Origin: an uncultured Bacteroidales bacterium
GTDB lineage: Bacteria > Bacteroidota > Bacteroidia > Bacteroidales > UBA932
Reading direction: 5' to 3'
Length of the DNA: 62,193 bases
Assembly: GCA_900318355.1 (NCBI GenBank)
Contig: ONKE01000016.1
Location: forward strand, 1-62,193
The position numbers and the translations under genes are program-made. The notes beneath the pieces are model-generated. The model saw nothing but the letters and a program-made list of their open reading frames with translations. It was not told where the DNA came from and searched no databases. Shown here one piece after another: positions 40,508-49,925 of this stretch (the stretch's first letter is position 1; each line of letters starts with the position of its first letter).

Positions 40508-43500
40508 TTATCTTACATGCAGCGTCGCATTTGCGGCGCTGTTTGCGCGATAATGGGGAGCGTAAAGCGACTCTATCTCAAGGACGGGGGCGCAGAAGCT
40601 GCCGGACTGGGTGACGAAGAACTCCTCGGAGATGGTGGTGTTTTCCTCGGGATAGGTGTCAAACCAGTATTCGGTACGGTCGGTCTTGACATCACGATAG
40701 CCGCTGGGACGGAAGCTGAACCAGTTGGTTATGCGCATGGGCCTTACTCCCCAGCCATACATTCCGGAGAGTTGTTCCACGGGACGCAGCGCCGCCTCGC
40801 GCGGAGCACGGATGCGGACGAAACTGCGGTTTTCTCCGTTCCAGATGGAGTAGACCGCACGGATCTTGTCGCCCTTTTCCAGCTTGGTGCCGGCGGAAAT
40901 CTTTTCCTCGACCACACGACCGCCGGAGTTCTTGATGCGGTAGAATGAACGGGAAATCTTCATGCCGTTGCCTGCCGCCTTAATCTTGTCGAAAGGCTTT
41001 TCGAAGGTCTTGCGCATCAGGATGACACGCGTCGAAAGCACCTCGTCAGAGCCGCTCAGGATGGAATTGAGCGCATCGACGAAGGCTGGATCCTCATCCC
41101 ACTTCTGCGTTTCCTTCTGGAGCATGAGCCAGATACGGACGCCGTCGGCAACGCGGGTCGCTTCGGCAGCGGAAGCGGCGCCGGGAACGGCATAGACCGT
41201 GAAGAGGTCGCAGAGCATCGAATGTGCATACGCCTCGTTTTCAAGCAGGCCGCGGAACGGCATCACGGCATTGGGATAATAGACTCCGCCGTCCTTGTGG
41301 TCCACCGCATATTCAAGCAGCGACACGACGTCGGCCTCGAGCGAAGCCTTGACTTTATCTGCAGCGGAAATGCCGATGCCCCAAGCCTTTGCCAGCGCGA
41401 TGCCGTCGGACGATGCTGCAAGGTTCTGCAGGGTCTTGAGGCGACGGGCCTTGGCGAGGATGCGTCCGTTCAGTCCGCGTTCCTTGGTAGGCGTAAGATA
41501 TTCGGAAGTGTACTGCTTGAACTCCTTCATCCTCTTGGAGAAATCGGTCGAAAGACCGGTCGGGGAAACCTTGAACCGGATGGCCGGATAGAGCGAACGA
41601 ACATAGAGGTATTGGTCGATGGAGACGCCTCCGCACCAGAACGGCCATTCGAGGTCGAATTCGTTCTTGTCCAGGAATTTAACAGCCTTTTCCACGTCGA
41701 CGAAATCGGTCTTTGCAAGGCCGGCGTCGCGCAGCTTCGCGGCCCTCTCGAGCACGATCGAAGTCAGCACCGGCGAGGAGTCCATCCCCTCGAACCAGCC
41801 GAAGCCGCCGTCGGCATTCTGGCAGGCGGAAATCTTTCCGAGAATCTTGTCCGTGGACATCTCGTAGGCGGACTTGACACCGAGCTTTTCGGCTATGAGC
41901 CTGACATACCAGGCTTCAGTGAGGTCGAGGACATTTTCCGAGGACGGTTCCACCTTGGAAGGAATGGCTTCGCGTACCATGTCGACGATGGAAATCTCCT
42001 TGTATTCGGCGCCCATCGACGAGGTGTTGACGAATGCCTTGCGGATCTGGGCGATGACGGCCTCACGGTCCATTCCGGGCAGGAGCACCGCCGAATGGGC
42101 CTCGGTAAGCACCTGGCTGCGAGGATATACCGGCACCGGGACGAACACGGCGTCGGAGAAATCGCCGGAAGCCTTGTCGGCAAGGAAAACGACCTTCAGA
42201 CCGCGGACTCCGGGCTCGGAAGGCACCTTGACGGAGAACGTGCGGCTCTCGACGCAGCGCGGAGGAACGGTCAGCGCGACGGTCTTCGTGGCAACGGGCT
42301 GAAGCGTGCGGTGGTCGGCGCCGTCATACTGGAACAGCGCCAGACGTCCGCTCACCGGAGCGTCGCTGTTGCTCGAGACGGTGACGGTCATATTGTAGGT
42401 ATCGCCGACATAGAGGTATTTAGGTTCCTGCACCGCAACCTTGGCCGGAATAGAAACCACCATTTCGCGGCGGTCAACGGCGTTGCGAAGCTCGCGGTTA
42501 TGGGCAAACAGCGCGACATAATAGGTCGACAGCTTGTCGGAAGTGCTGAACGTGAAGGATATCTCGCCGTTTTCGTCCGAACGGAGGAAGGGCTGGAAAG
42601 TCAGCATGTTGGCGAAGTTTTCACGCAGCTTGACCGAGCCGGCGTCTTCCTCGCTCATCTGTGCTACTTCCTCTGCGGAATCCATCGTCGCCGCACTTTC
42701 CATCACCATCATTTCCGGCATCACAGCCGCATTGCGCGCGGCCTTGCTCATCATCCTCCTTCCGCCGCCAACGGCACCGGTAACATATTCAGCATCAGCG
42801 AAATAATAATCGTGTCCATATGCTCCCGGAACAGACGAAATGTACAGGGAAGGCACTCCGAAAGGTGAAAGGCCTATGCTCTGCCAATCGTTGGGATTGA
42901 CGGCGTCGAGGCTCTTGTCGAAAACGGCGGCAAGGCACTCCACTTCGGGAAGGGTCTTGACCTTGAAGGTGTATTCCGTGGCGGGATAGGTCTTGTCCTC
43001 GAAGCTGGAGAATGACAGCGGGAGGTCGAGGGTGTGGCGGTGACGGTGGAACTGGCGCTCGAAGCGCACCGAACTGCGGTCGCGGAAGAAGAACACCTTG
43101 AGCCTAACAGCATCGGGATATTCAGCCTTGTAGGGGAACACGATATCGGTCACGGAACCTACCGCAGCACGTTTTCCGACCAGATAGACCACCTTGCGGT
43201 CGAGGATGACGCAGTCTTCGCCCGAGAGCTCGACTACAGCCCAAACCGGACCGTCAGCAGCGCCGAACTGCACCTTCATCTCGTCGCCGGTCTCAAGCTC
43301 CAGGTCGAATGCGCGGAAGACATATCGCACCGGAGCGTCGACGACCGGAGCGTCGGCTGAAAGCTTGATGAACTTGGCCACTTCCTTGCGCTCGATGACC
43401 TGCTTGGAGCCAGGCACTGTGACCTTGAGGCCATATTCCATGGTGAAAAGTCCGCTGGAACGCATTGAGAGGTCGATTTCCTTCATCTGCCCCGACATGG

Positions 43501-45853
43501 CGTCACCTTCGGTCAGCACATTGCCGTCTTCGTCCTTGACAACGTAATGGACGCCGATAGGAACAAGGCCGCCCTCGCGATTGCGGACGTAGAACGTGCC
43601 GCAGGCGGACTCTCCGTCCAGGACCTCGAGGCCGGAGTTATAGAAATCGCGCTCTCCCTGAGGTTTGTGGACGATTTCAGCGAGCTGGGCGTCGGCGCGG
43701 TTGGAAAGAGTCCACGACAGGCCGAACCATGTGCCGACGGCGTAACCATCTGAAAACTCATGGGTTTCGCCCGTGGCGTCTACCACGTTCACGGTCACGC
43801 TGCAATATTGCCAGTCGACATCCGGAAGCGTCGCGAATTCGAATTTGAAACGTCCGTCATCTGCGGCCTTGACCTCGCCCTCGCCCAGAACGGTGCTGCC
43901 GTAAACCGCCTGCCAGCGCAGGTTGGCCGAGGCCAGGCTGTGGCCGGAATAGCTCTTCAACACGCCTGAGACGGCGATCGTGTCGCCCGGCAGATGGAGC
44001 TCGTCGCTCTTGTCGAAGGTCAGGTCGAAGGTCGGGAGGACAAACTCGTCGACGGGGAAATAGATGCTGTTGCTATAGCCCTCGCCGGATACGGCAATGC
44101 GGAACCTGCCGTTGCGAAGACCGGTCGGGAGGGAGAACGCACCTGCGACCGTGCCGAATGAATTGGTCTTGAGGTTGATGGTTTCCAGCTTGTTGCCTGC
44201 GCTGTCGTAAAGCGTCGCCTCAACCGGAATATCGGCCTTGGCGACTCCGGCCGTCACGATCATGTCGCCCTTGTAGAGCAGGGCCTTGAAATGGACGGAA
44301 TCGCCCGGATTGAAGGCGCCGCGGTCCAGGAAGATGCGGCAGAACTTACGGTCGTATCTGATCACGCCGTCATCGCCGTACATGTCGCTGACGGAGCATG
44401 GCTTGCTCTTGCGCAGGAAGCCGTCGGAATCCTTGCATGAAGCCTGGAGCGTAAAATGCTTGTCTATCTTGATAGAGTCGTCAATCTTTTCCGGAAGCTT
44501 GGTAAAGCCGTCTCCAAGCACGAAACCGGCGGAGGAAGCTTTGACACGGCCGCCGGACAACAGCTTGAGGTCCACTTTCTTAAGCGGCTCGCCGCTTTCA
44601 TAGTCCGTCACATACACTCCCCTTCCTTCGTCGCTCCTGCGGACGGCTATCGAGAGGGTATATTTCTCGAAGATGTCGCAGGAAGACACCTGCTTGCCAT
44701 AGGTCGCCTCGACGCGGTAGCTGCCATCGTCGATCCGCGGCAAAGTGGCACGCACGGTATCCGCGACGTAGAAACTTGCCTTCTTGTTCTGTACGGTGGT
44801 GCTGAACAGGGCCTTCTTTCCCTCGCGCTCGTACAAAGAGACCTTGACCGAAGGAAGATTGCGAAGGGTCACAGTGACTCTTTCGCCGCTAACGACGACA
44901 TCGGCCGACTTGGATTTCAATACTTCGATACAGTCTTTGGCGGCAGTAATTCCGCTGCCGATCCTGGCTTCTTCGCCGACGAGGGCGGCATGGCGCTTCT
45001 CAATGTCCTGGCACGTGGCCAAAAGGGCCTTGTAGGCATCCTGGCCCGCCTTTTCGCGGTCGAGCGCACGTTTTTTTATCGACACGAGGTCGTCTTCCGC
45101 ACACAAACCTATGGCCTTGCCCTTATATTTTTGCGCCACAGCCTCAAGGGCCGGAGTCGTCTTGTATTCAGGCGTATAGCGATGGGCTGCACGGTATTCC
45201 AGATAGGCCGCCTTGGGATAGGCGTCGCCGACTATTCCGGACAGCTCGGCATAGACCGGGTCGCCCTCATAGCCCTTCATATAGTCGCCGTAGGACGACA
45301 GGATCGCCCACAGGCAGTATTCATAGTCCGATTCGATGTATTTGGACAGCACCCCGCCCATGTTGTCGGAAGTGGCCCCGTAGCGATAGAACTGCTCGTT
45401 GCGCGAAGCCTTGAGGACATCGGCATTTTTCCGGACCCATTCCCATCCGGCGCTTCTGGAGGAGTTGTTGCCACGCATCCACGAGAAGGTGACGATCGGC
45501 TCGTCGAAGGCCTTGACATCCTCGGCATATTTGCCCTGAAGGGTGCCGCGCTGCTTCCAGTCGCGTGCCGAAACGGCGTCGATGTAATGTTCCCATCCTT
45601 CGAAGAAATCCCATGGGAGACGCTGTTCCTTGGACTTGGCGATAATTTCTTCAAGGGCTGCGGCCTGTGTCTTGGGCCGGTCCTGTGTCACGGCATCGGA
45701 AAAGGCTTTCCACTGCTCTGCGAGCACATGGCCGCGATTGTCGGTTTTGAGAGGTTCACTGGTCATAGGTCTTACAAAAGCATACACGGAAAATGCGGCG
45801 GCCGCAAGGGCTCCCACGACCGCGACAAGGGTCAGAATCCGTTTCATAATCAT
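40508..45853 (-). CDS. Bacterial alpha-2-macroglobulin-like protein without thioester
   Basis: A 1781-residue secreted protein. The N terminus has a membrane or signal helix (ILTLVAVVGALAAAAFSVYAF) without a lipobox. Around residue 500 the MG2-type segment reads IFLDRGAFNPGDSVHFKALL. The alpha-2-macroglobulin core lies around residue 1080 (FANMLTFQPFLRSDENGEISFTF read in pieces), followed by a helical toroid (ADGGFGWFEGMDSSPVLT) and a receptor-like C-terminal beta domain. I find no CxEQ thioester, so it is the trap-only, non-covalent type. Such proteins inhibit or tether envelope proteases; Bacteroidota carry several. It overlaps the folC stop by 4 bp, so the two are co-transcribed. Confidence 0.9.
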   Translation of the reverse strand: MIMKRILTLVAVVGALAAAAFSVYAFVRPMTSEPLKTDNRGHVLAEQWKAFSDAVTQDRPKTQAAALEEIIAKSKEQRLPWDFFEGWEHYIDAVSARDWKQRGTLQGKYAEDVKAFDEPIVTFSWMRGNNSSRSAGWEWVRKNADVLKASRNEQFYRYGATSDNMGGVLSKYIESDYEYCLWAILSSYGDYMKGYEGDPVYAELSGIVGDAYPKAAYLEYRAAHRYTPEYKTTPALEAVAQKYKGKAIGLCAEDDLVSIKKRALDREKAGQDAYKALLATCQDIEKRHAALVGEEARIGSGITAAKDCIEVLKSKSADVVVSGERVTVTLRNLPSVKVSLYEREGKKALFSTTVQNKKASFYVADTVRATLPRIDDGSYRVEATYGKQVSSCDIFEKYTLSIAVRRSDEGRGVYVTDYESGEPLKKVDLKLLSGGRVKASSAGFVLGDGFTKLPEKIDDSIKIDKHFTLQASCKDSDGFLRKSKPCSVSDMYGDDGVIRYDRKFCRIFLDRGAFNPGDSVHFKALLYKGDMIVTAGVAKADIPVEATLYDSAGNKLETINLKTNSFGTVAGAFSLPTGLRNGRFRIAVSGEGYSNSIYFPVDEFVLPTFDLTFDKSDELHLPGDTIAVSGVLKSYSGHSLASANLRWQAVYGSTVLGEGEVKAADDGRFKFEFATLPDVDWQYCSVTVNVVDATGETHEFSDGYAVGTWFGLSWTLSNRADAQLAEIVHKPQGERDFYNSGLEVLDGESACGTFYVRNREGGLVPIGVHYVVKDEDGNVLTEGDAMSGQMKEIDLSMRSSGLFTMEYGLKVTVPGSKQVIERKEVAKFIKLSADAPVVDAPVRYVFRAFDLELETGDEMKVQFGAADGPVWAVVELSGEDCVILDRKVVYLVGKRAAVGSVTDIVFPYKAEYPDAVRLKVFFFRDRSSVRFERQFHRHRHTLDLPLSFSSFEDKTYPATEYTFKVKTLPEVECLAAVFDKSLDAVNPNDWQSIGLSPFGVPSLYISSVPGAYGHDYYFADAEYVTGAVGGGRRMMSKAARNAAVMPEMMVMESAATMDSAEEVAQMSEEDAGSVKLRENFANMLTFQPFLRSDENGEISFTFSTSDKLSTYYVALFAHNRELRNAVDRREMVVSIPAKVAVQEPKYLYVGDTYNMTVTVSSNSDAPVSGRLALFQYDGADHRTLQPVATKTVALTVPPRCVESRTFSVKVPSEPGVRGLKVVFLADKASGDFSDAVFVPVPVYPRSQVLTEAHSAVLLPGMDREAVIAQIRKAFVNTSSMGAEYKEISIVDMVREAIPSKVEPSSENVLDLTEAWYVRLIAEKLGVKSAYEMSTDKILGKISACQNADGGFGWFEGMDSSPVLTSIVLERAAKLRDAGLAKTDFVDVEKAVKFLDKNEFDLEWPFWCGGVSIDQYLYVRSLYPAIRFKVSPTGLSTDFSKRMKEFKQYTSEYLTPTKERGLNGRILAKARRLKTLQNLAASSDGIALAKAWGIGISAADKVKASLEADVVSLLEYAVDHKDGGVYYPNAVMPFRGLLENEAYAHSMLCDLFTVYAVPGAASAAEATRVADGVRIWLMLQKETQKWDEDPAFVDALNSILSGSDEVLSTRVILMRKTFEKPFDKIKAAGNGMKISRSFYRIKNSGGRVVEEKISAGTKLEKGDKIRAVYSIWNGENRSFVRIRAPREAALRPVEQLSGMYGWGVRPMRITNWFSFRPSGYRDVKTDRTEYWFDTYPEENTTISEEFFVTQSGSFCAPVLEIESLYAPHYRANSAANATLHVR

Positions 45854-47301
45854 TTATTGTTAAGGTATTTCCCCTCACGGAAAAGGGGAATCGCTTCGGC
45901 TACTGCAAAAGTACTGCCACCGATATAGACCAACGTGTCTCCGTCGGCATTTTCCATCGCTTCGGCGACGGCATCTTTGACGGAATCGACTGCTATAGCG
46001 CTCCACTGCGCAGCATTGCACGCGTCAAACCCTCCGCTTCGCTTCGTCCCTCCCAAAAGACCCTTCGGATCTTTCGGGCCCCTCCCATTCATGTGGCCAT
46101 GGGCGGCCACAGGTTTGCCGTCATGCAATGCTGACTCCGTTTCGGCTCTATCGCAGATGTCGCGACCGTCCAGAAAGCGGGCGAGGATGTCTTCGGCAGG
46201 GAGGGCGCGGCGGGTCTTGGGGGTCGTGAAGATGTAGGAGGCCTGGCGAGGCATCAGGGGGAGGATGGCGCCGAGGTCTTTGTCGGCCATGACGGCGTAG
46301 ACAATGATCAGGCGCTTGCCTGAGGCTTCGAGGCGGCGGAAGTTGCCCTCGAGGGCGGCGGCGTTGTGGCCGATGTCGCAGATGACTTCGGGGCTGGTGC
46401 ACAGCCTCTCCCAACGGCCGTGGAAGTCCATCCGGGAAGCGGTGTGGACGATTGCGTCCTGAACGGGCTGCGTGACCGGAATCTGCAGGATGTCGAGCGC
46501 GGAAAGGACGGTGCGGAGATTGGTCTGCTGTCCGGCGCCCTGAAGGTCCATGCGTGCGTAAATATCATCGAGAGGAATACCTTCCAGGGCCATGTCGCAG
46601 GCAAAATGGAGCGGGGCGCCCGCTGATTCGGCGATGCGGGCAAACACCGGCTCGGTTTCGGGACGGCGCTCACCCACGAGGGCGGGAACGCCGCTTTTGA
46701 ATATGCCGGCCTTTTCGGCGGCAATCTCGCCGAGGGTGTTGCCGAGAAGGGCGCAGTGGTCCAGGCCGATGGAGGTGACGACGCTCAGGGCCGGGGTTAT
46801 GATGTTGGTGCTGTCGAGACGCCCGCCAAGTCCCACTTCGATGACGGCCCAGTCCACTTTGCTGTCGGCCATCCACTTGAAAGCCAAGCCGGTAGTGATT
46901 TCGAAGAAAGAAAGGTCCAGACGCTCGAACTCCTTGCGGTAGCGGGTAATGAAGTCGTAGACATATTCCTTCGGGACAAGGGCGGGAACCGACCTGCCGG
47001 GACCGGACACGATCCGCATCCGCTCGCGGAAATCAAGGATGTGGGGCGACGTGTAGAGACCAACGGAGGCGCCTGTGGAGGCGAGGGCCGATGCGAGCAT
47101 ATTCGCGACCGAGCCTTTGCCGTTGGTGCCGGCTACATGGATGCAGCGCAGACGGGAGGCGGGAGCGCCCAGAATGGCGTCGAACTCGCGCATGCGGTCA
47201 AAGCCGGGCTTGTAGCCCTGGGAAAACGGCACGTTCTGGACCGACGGAAAACGCTGGAACAACTCCTCCAGAACGGACTGATATGCCGGAAGCGAAAACA
47301 T
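45850..47301 (-). CDS. folC: Folylpolyglutamate/dihydrofolate synthase with in-frame repeat insertion
   Basis: A 483-residue Mur-ligase-type enzyme. ATG 47301 (MFSLPAYQSVLEELFQRFP) is preferred over a TTG ten codons upstream. The P-loop is HVAGTNGKGSVANML. LDSTNIITP, VTSIGLDHCALLGNTLGEIA and ICDIGHNAAALEGN follow the family, and YIGGSTFAVAEAIP closes it. Bacteroidales FolC is usually about 430 residues. The excess lies between the last domain's RAETESALHDG and VDSVKDAVAEAM, and corresponds exactly to a palindromic element of 119 bp that reads through without a stop. The enzyme may still function because the site is near a loop of the C-terminal domain. Confidence 0.93.
   Translation of the reverse strand: MFSLPAYQSVLEELFQRFPSVQNVPFSQGYKPGFDRMREFDAILGAPASRLRCIHVAGTNGKGSVANMLASALASTGASVGLYTSPHILDFRERMRIVSGPGRSVPALVPKEYVYDFITRYRKEFERLDLSFFEITTGLAFKWMADSKVDWAVIEVGLGGRLDSTNIITPALSVVTSIGLDHCALLGNTLGEIAAEKAGIFKSGVPALVGERRPETEPVFARIAESAGAPLHFACDMALEGIPLDDIYARMDLQGAGQQTNLRTVLSALDILQIPVTQPVQDAIVHTASRMDFHGRWERLCTSPEVICDIGHNAAALEGNFRRLEASGKRLIIVYAVMADKDLGAILPLMPRQASYIFTTPKTRRALPAEDILARFLDGRDICDRAETESALHDGKPVAAHGHMNGRGPKDPKGLLGGTKRSGGFDACNAAQWSAIAVDSVKDAVAEAMENADGDTLVYIGGSTFAVAEAIPLFREGKYLNNK
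46013..46131. repeat. Palindromic element inserted in frame within folC
   Basis: The terminal arms GCATTGCA (46013-46020) and TGCAATGC (46124-46131) bound the element. Inside are GTGGCC/GGCCAC around six bases, AAAGA/TCTTT around a CCCTTCGGA loop, and the GCTTCGCTTCG word also seen in the rfbB repeat. The flanks on both sides encode normal FolC sequence. Confidence 0.75.
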
Positions 47302-47366
47302 TGGGCCTGCAAAATTTTGAACTAAGTCCAAAAATAACTATTTTTACGCAGATAAACAAAAGGTAA

Positions 47367-48521
47367 ATGATTAACCTCCTTTGGTCCGACTATATCCTGG
47401 ACGGAGTCAGGATGGATTCCACGCCCGGCGAAATGCTCTCGGCAGCCTGCGGGTCGCCCGCTGCGGAGCCCGAAGCCGTCGGCGGACCCTTCGAGCCGGC
47501 TATCGACGAGACCGTGGATCCGGCGCCCGCCACGTCATCATTCTCCGCCACGCGGATTTCCCGCTATCTGGAAGGTATAAGCCAGCTTAAGCGCAAAGGC
47601 ATCCCCGACGGCCTGGCAGGCCCCCACACCCGTTTCATGCTCGCCAAAGCCCTTATCGACGCCATCTGGCGGCAGGGCCATTTCCGCCTCGGAGACCTCT
47701 GCGTCAGCGCCCAGTGGGAGTGGGACGACGCCACCGTGGGCCGTCTGGCCGCGTTCTATGAGAGCGTAGCCGCAGCGTGCGACTATCTCGACAGCCTGGG
47801 CCTCCGCCTTGAAAAATACAGCGTTTCGCGCTCTTCGGCCTGCCGCGTGTCGTTCAAGGTCACCCTGGACAGCGACGCACCCGTCGAAGGCGACGACCTG
47901 TCCGGCGACGATATCGGCCTGCTTGCCGAAATCCCGTTCAAGACCTCGAAGCCGAGGCTCGGACGCGGCCGCAAATGCCCCGAAACCCTCACCGGCAACT
48001 CTTCCGACTGGCTCATCTACATCCCGTTCGACACCTGCACCTTCCGTCTTGGCGGCTCCCTGCTTGCCCAGGCGACCGGTCAGGCCTGCGGTCAGGCCCC
48101 CGAAATCCTCGACCCCGACTATTTCATCGACAGCTATGAGGTCGTGCGTGAACTGGTCGAAGACGGCATCGTCACCTCCGGCGTAACGGTGGGCGACGGC
48201 GGCCTTCTGGCAGCCCTCCGCCGCATCGTGCCGGAAGACCTTGGCCTGCGCGCCGAGCTGGGCGGCATCCGCGCCTCATATGGCGAAGACGACCCCGTCC
48301 GCATCCTTTTCTCCGAAGTTCCGGGCGTAGTCATTGAGGTCCGCGACTCCGACTACGACTACCTTGACGCCGAGCTCCTCCTGCAGGACATTGCCTACTA
48401 TCCGCTCGGCCATGCACGCAAATCCCTCCGCGGCATTCTCCCCGTCCGCGACAACCCCTCCGACATTTCAGGCATCCTCCAGGCCCTTCTCGAAAGCCAG
48501 GCCCCGGAAGGTGAAGATTAA
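47367..48521 (+). CDS. AIR-synthase/PurM-like domain protein of unknown function
   Basis: A 384-residue protein with no signal peptide. The C-terminal third resembles the second domain of PurM/PurL-type enzymes: VGDGGLLAALRRIVPEDLGL, then DPVRILFSEVPGVVIEV. The middle contains FRLGDLCVSAQWEWDD and a segment that could be the ATP-side domain, but key PurM motifs (such as DxxxMC) are not evident. The N-terminal 60 residues are acidic and low complexity. It is divergent from folC (65 bp) and followed 9 bp later by the PIN-PhoH gene. Homology is my motif reading only; the reaction is unknown. Confidence 0.55.
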   Translation: MINLLWSDYILDGVRMDSTPGEMLSAACGSPAAEPEAVGGPFEPAIDETVDPAPATSSFSATRISRYLEGISQLKRKGIPDGLAGPHTRFMLAKALIDAIWRQGHFRLGDLCVSAQWEWDDATVGRLAAFYESVAAACDYLDSLGLRLEKYSVSRSSACRVSFKVTLDSDAPVEGDDLSGDDIGLLAEIPFKTSKPRLGRGRKCPETLTGNSSDWLIYIPFDTCTFRLGGSLLAQATGQACGQAPEILDPDYFIDSYEVVRELVEDGIVTSGVTVGDGGLLAALRRIVPEDLGLRAELGGIRASYGEDDPVRILFSEVPGVVIEVRDSDYDYLDAELLLQDIAYYPLGHARKSLRGILPVRDNPSDISGILQALLESQAPEGED

Positions 48522-48530
48522 TACACTATT

Positions 48531-49925
48531 ATGAAAAAAGCTGAAACCAAGGCCGGCAAGAAAAAAACTGAAACCAAGGCCGGCAAGAGTCCCAAAATCT
48601 TCGTCCTCGACACCAACGTCATCCTCCACGACTACCGTGCCATCCACCAGTTCAAAGACAACGACATCGTAATCCCCATCGCCGTAATCGAAGAGCTGGA
48701 CAAATTCAAGAAAGGCAACGACGCCCTCAGCTTCAACGCCCGCAGTTTCATGCGCGAACTCGACAAGATAACCGCAGGGCGCATGTTCGGCAAGGACGGC
48801 GTGTCGCTGGGCAAGAACAAGGGACGCATCAAGATAGAGCCCAACCACCCCTTCCCCGAAGGCCTTCGCGACCTCTTCATCGACGACATCCAGGACCACC
48901 GTATCCTCGCCACGGCCATCTGGGTGCGAGACAACCATCCCGACCGCTTCACCGCCCTGGTTACAAAAGACATCAACCTGAGGATGAAATCCAAGGCCGC
49001 CGGCATGGAGGCCCAGGACTACCTGACCGACCGCGTGGACGAAGACGTGATCCAGACCACCGAGCGCGAGCTCCTCGACATGGACATAACCGACAATGCC
49101 CTGCTCCAGAAGCTGGCCTACGGTCCGGAAGGCTCCCTCCCCTGGCAGGAAATGTTCGGCAGCGAACCTGCCCCCAACCAGCTCTACCGCTTCTTCTGGG
49201 ACGGCAAGGACGAAAGGCCGGTATGCGCCCGCTACGACGCCGCGTCGGAACGCATCGTCATGGTCAAGATGAAATCGGCCTATGGAATCAAGCCGCGCAA
49301 CGACGAGCAGAAGTTCGCCCTCGACGCATGCCTCAACCCGGCCATTCAGCTCGTCTCCCTTACCGGCGGCGCCGGCACCGGCAAAACCCTCCTGGCCCTT
49401 GCCTCTGCCATAGAACAGGCCCATGAATACGACCAGATCATCCTCTCGCGCCCGACCGTCATCCTCGGCGGGCAGGACATCGGCTTCCTCCCCGGCGACC
49501 AGAAAGCCAAGATGAGCCCCTACCTCCAGCCGCTGATGGACAACCTGGCGGTAATCCGCAACCAGTTCCGCGCCTCCAGCAAGGAAGCCCTCCGCATCGA
49601 CGCCATGGTCAAGGAGGAAAAGCTCCTCATCACTCCCCTGGCCTACATCCGCGGACGCAGCCTCGGCAAGGTGTTCTTCATCATCGACGAGGCGCAAAAC
49701 CTCACGCCGCACGAGATCAAGACCATCATAACAAGAGCCGGCGAAGACACCAAGATGGTCTTCACCGGCGATATCTTCCAGATCGATCAGCCCTATCTGG
49801 ACCAGTGGTCCAACGGCCTTACGCACCTGGGCGAAAAGATGGCCGGGCAGCGACTCTTCGAGCATGTCTTCCTCCGCAAGGGAGAAAGGAGCGAGCTCTC
49901 GGAAATCGCCGCCAAGCTGCTATAG
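48531..49925 (+). CDS. PIN-PhoH family protein (YlaK-like RNase/ATPase)
   Basis: A 464-residue protein. After a lysine-rich repeated leader (ETKAGKKKTETKAGK) comes a PIN RNase domain (FVLDTNVILHDYRAI; acidic residues in VIEELDKFKKG and LVTKDINLRMK) and, from about residue 250, a PhoH ATPase domain with Walker A LTGGAGTGKTLLAL and Walker B FFIIDEAQNL. PIN-PhoH proteins are unwinding-linked RNases related to toxin-antitoxin modules but usually housekeeping. The gene follows the AIR-synthase-like gene; its stop overlaps, tail to tail, that of the DUF3868 gene in the shared CTATAG. Confidence 0.92.
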   Translation: MKKAETKAGKKKTETKAGKSPKIFVLDTNVILHDYRAIHQFKDNDIVIPIAVIEELDKFKKGNDALSFNARSFMRELDKITAGRMFGKDGVSLGKNKGRIKIEPNHPFPEGLRDLFIDDIQDHRILATAIWVRDNHPDRFTALVTKDINLRMKSKAAGMEAQDYLTDRVDEDVIQTTERELLDMDITDNALLQKLAYGPEGSLPWQEMFGSEPAPNQLYRFFWDGKDERPVCARYDAASERIVMVKMKSAYGIKPRNDEQKFALDACLNPAIQLVSLTGGAGTGKTLLALASAIEQAHEYDQIILSRPTVILGGQDIGFLPGDQKAKMSPYLQPLMDNLAVIRNQFRASSKEALRIDAMVKEEKLLITPLAYIRGRSLGKVFFIIDEAQNLTPHEIKTIITRAGEDTKMVFTGDIFQIDQPYLDQWSNGLTHLGEKMAGQRLFEHVFLRKGERSELSEIAAKLL

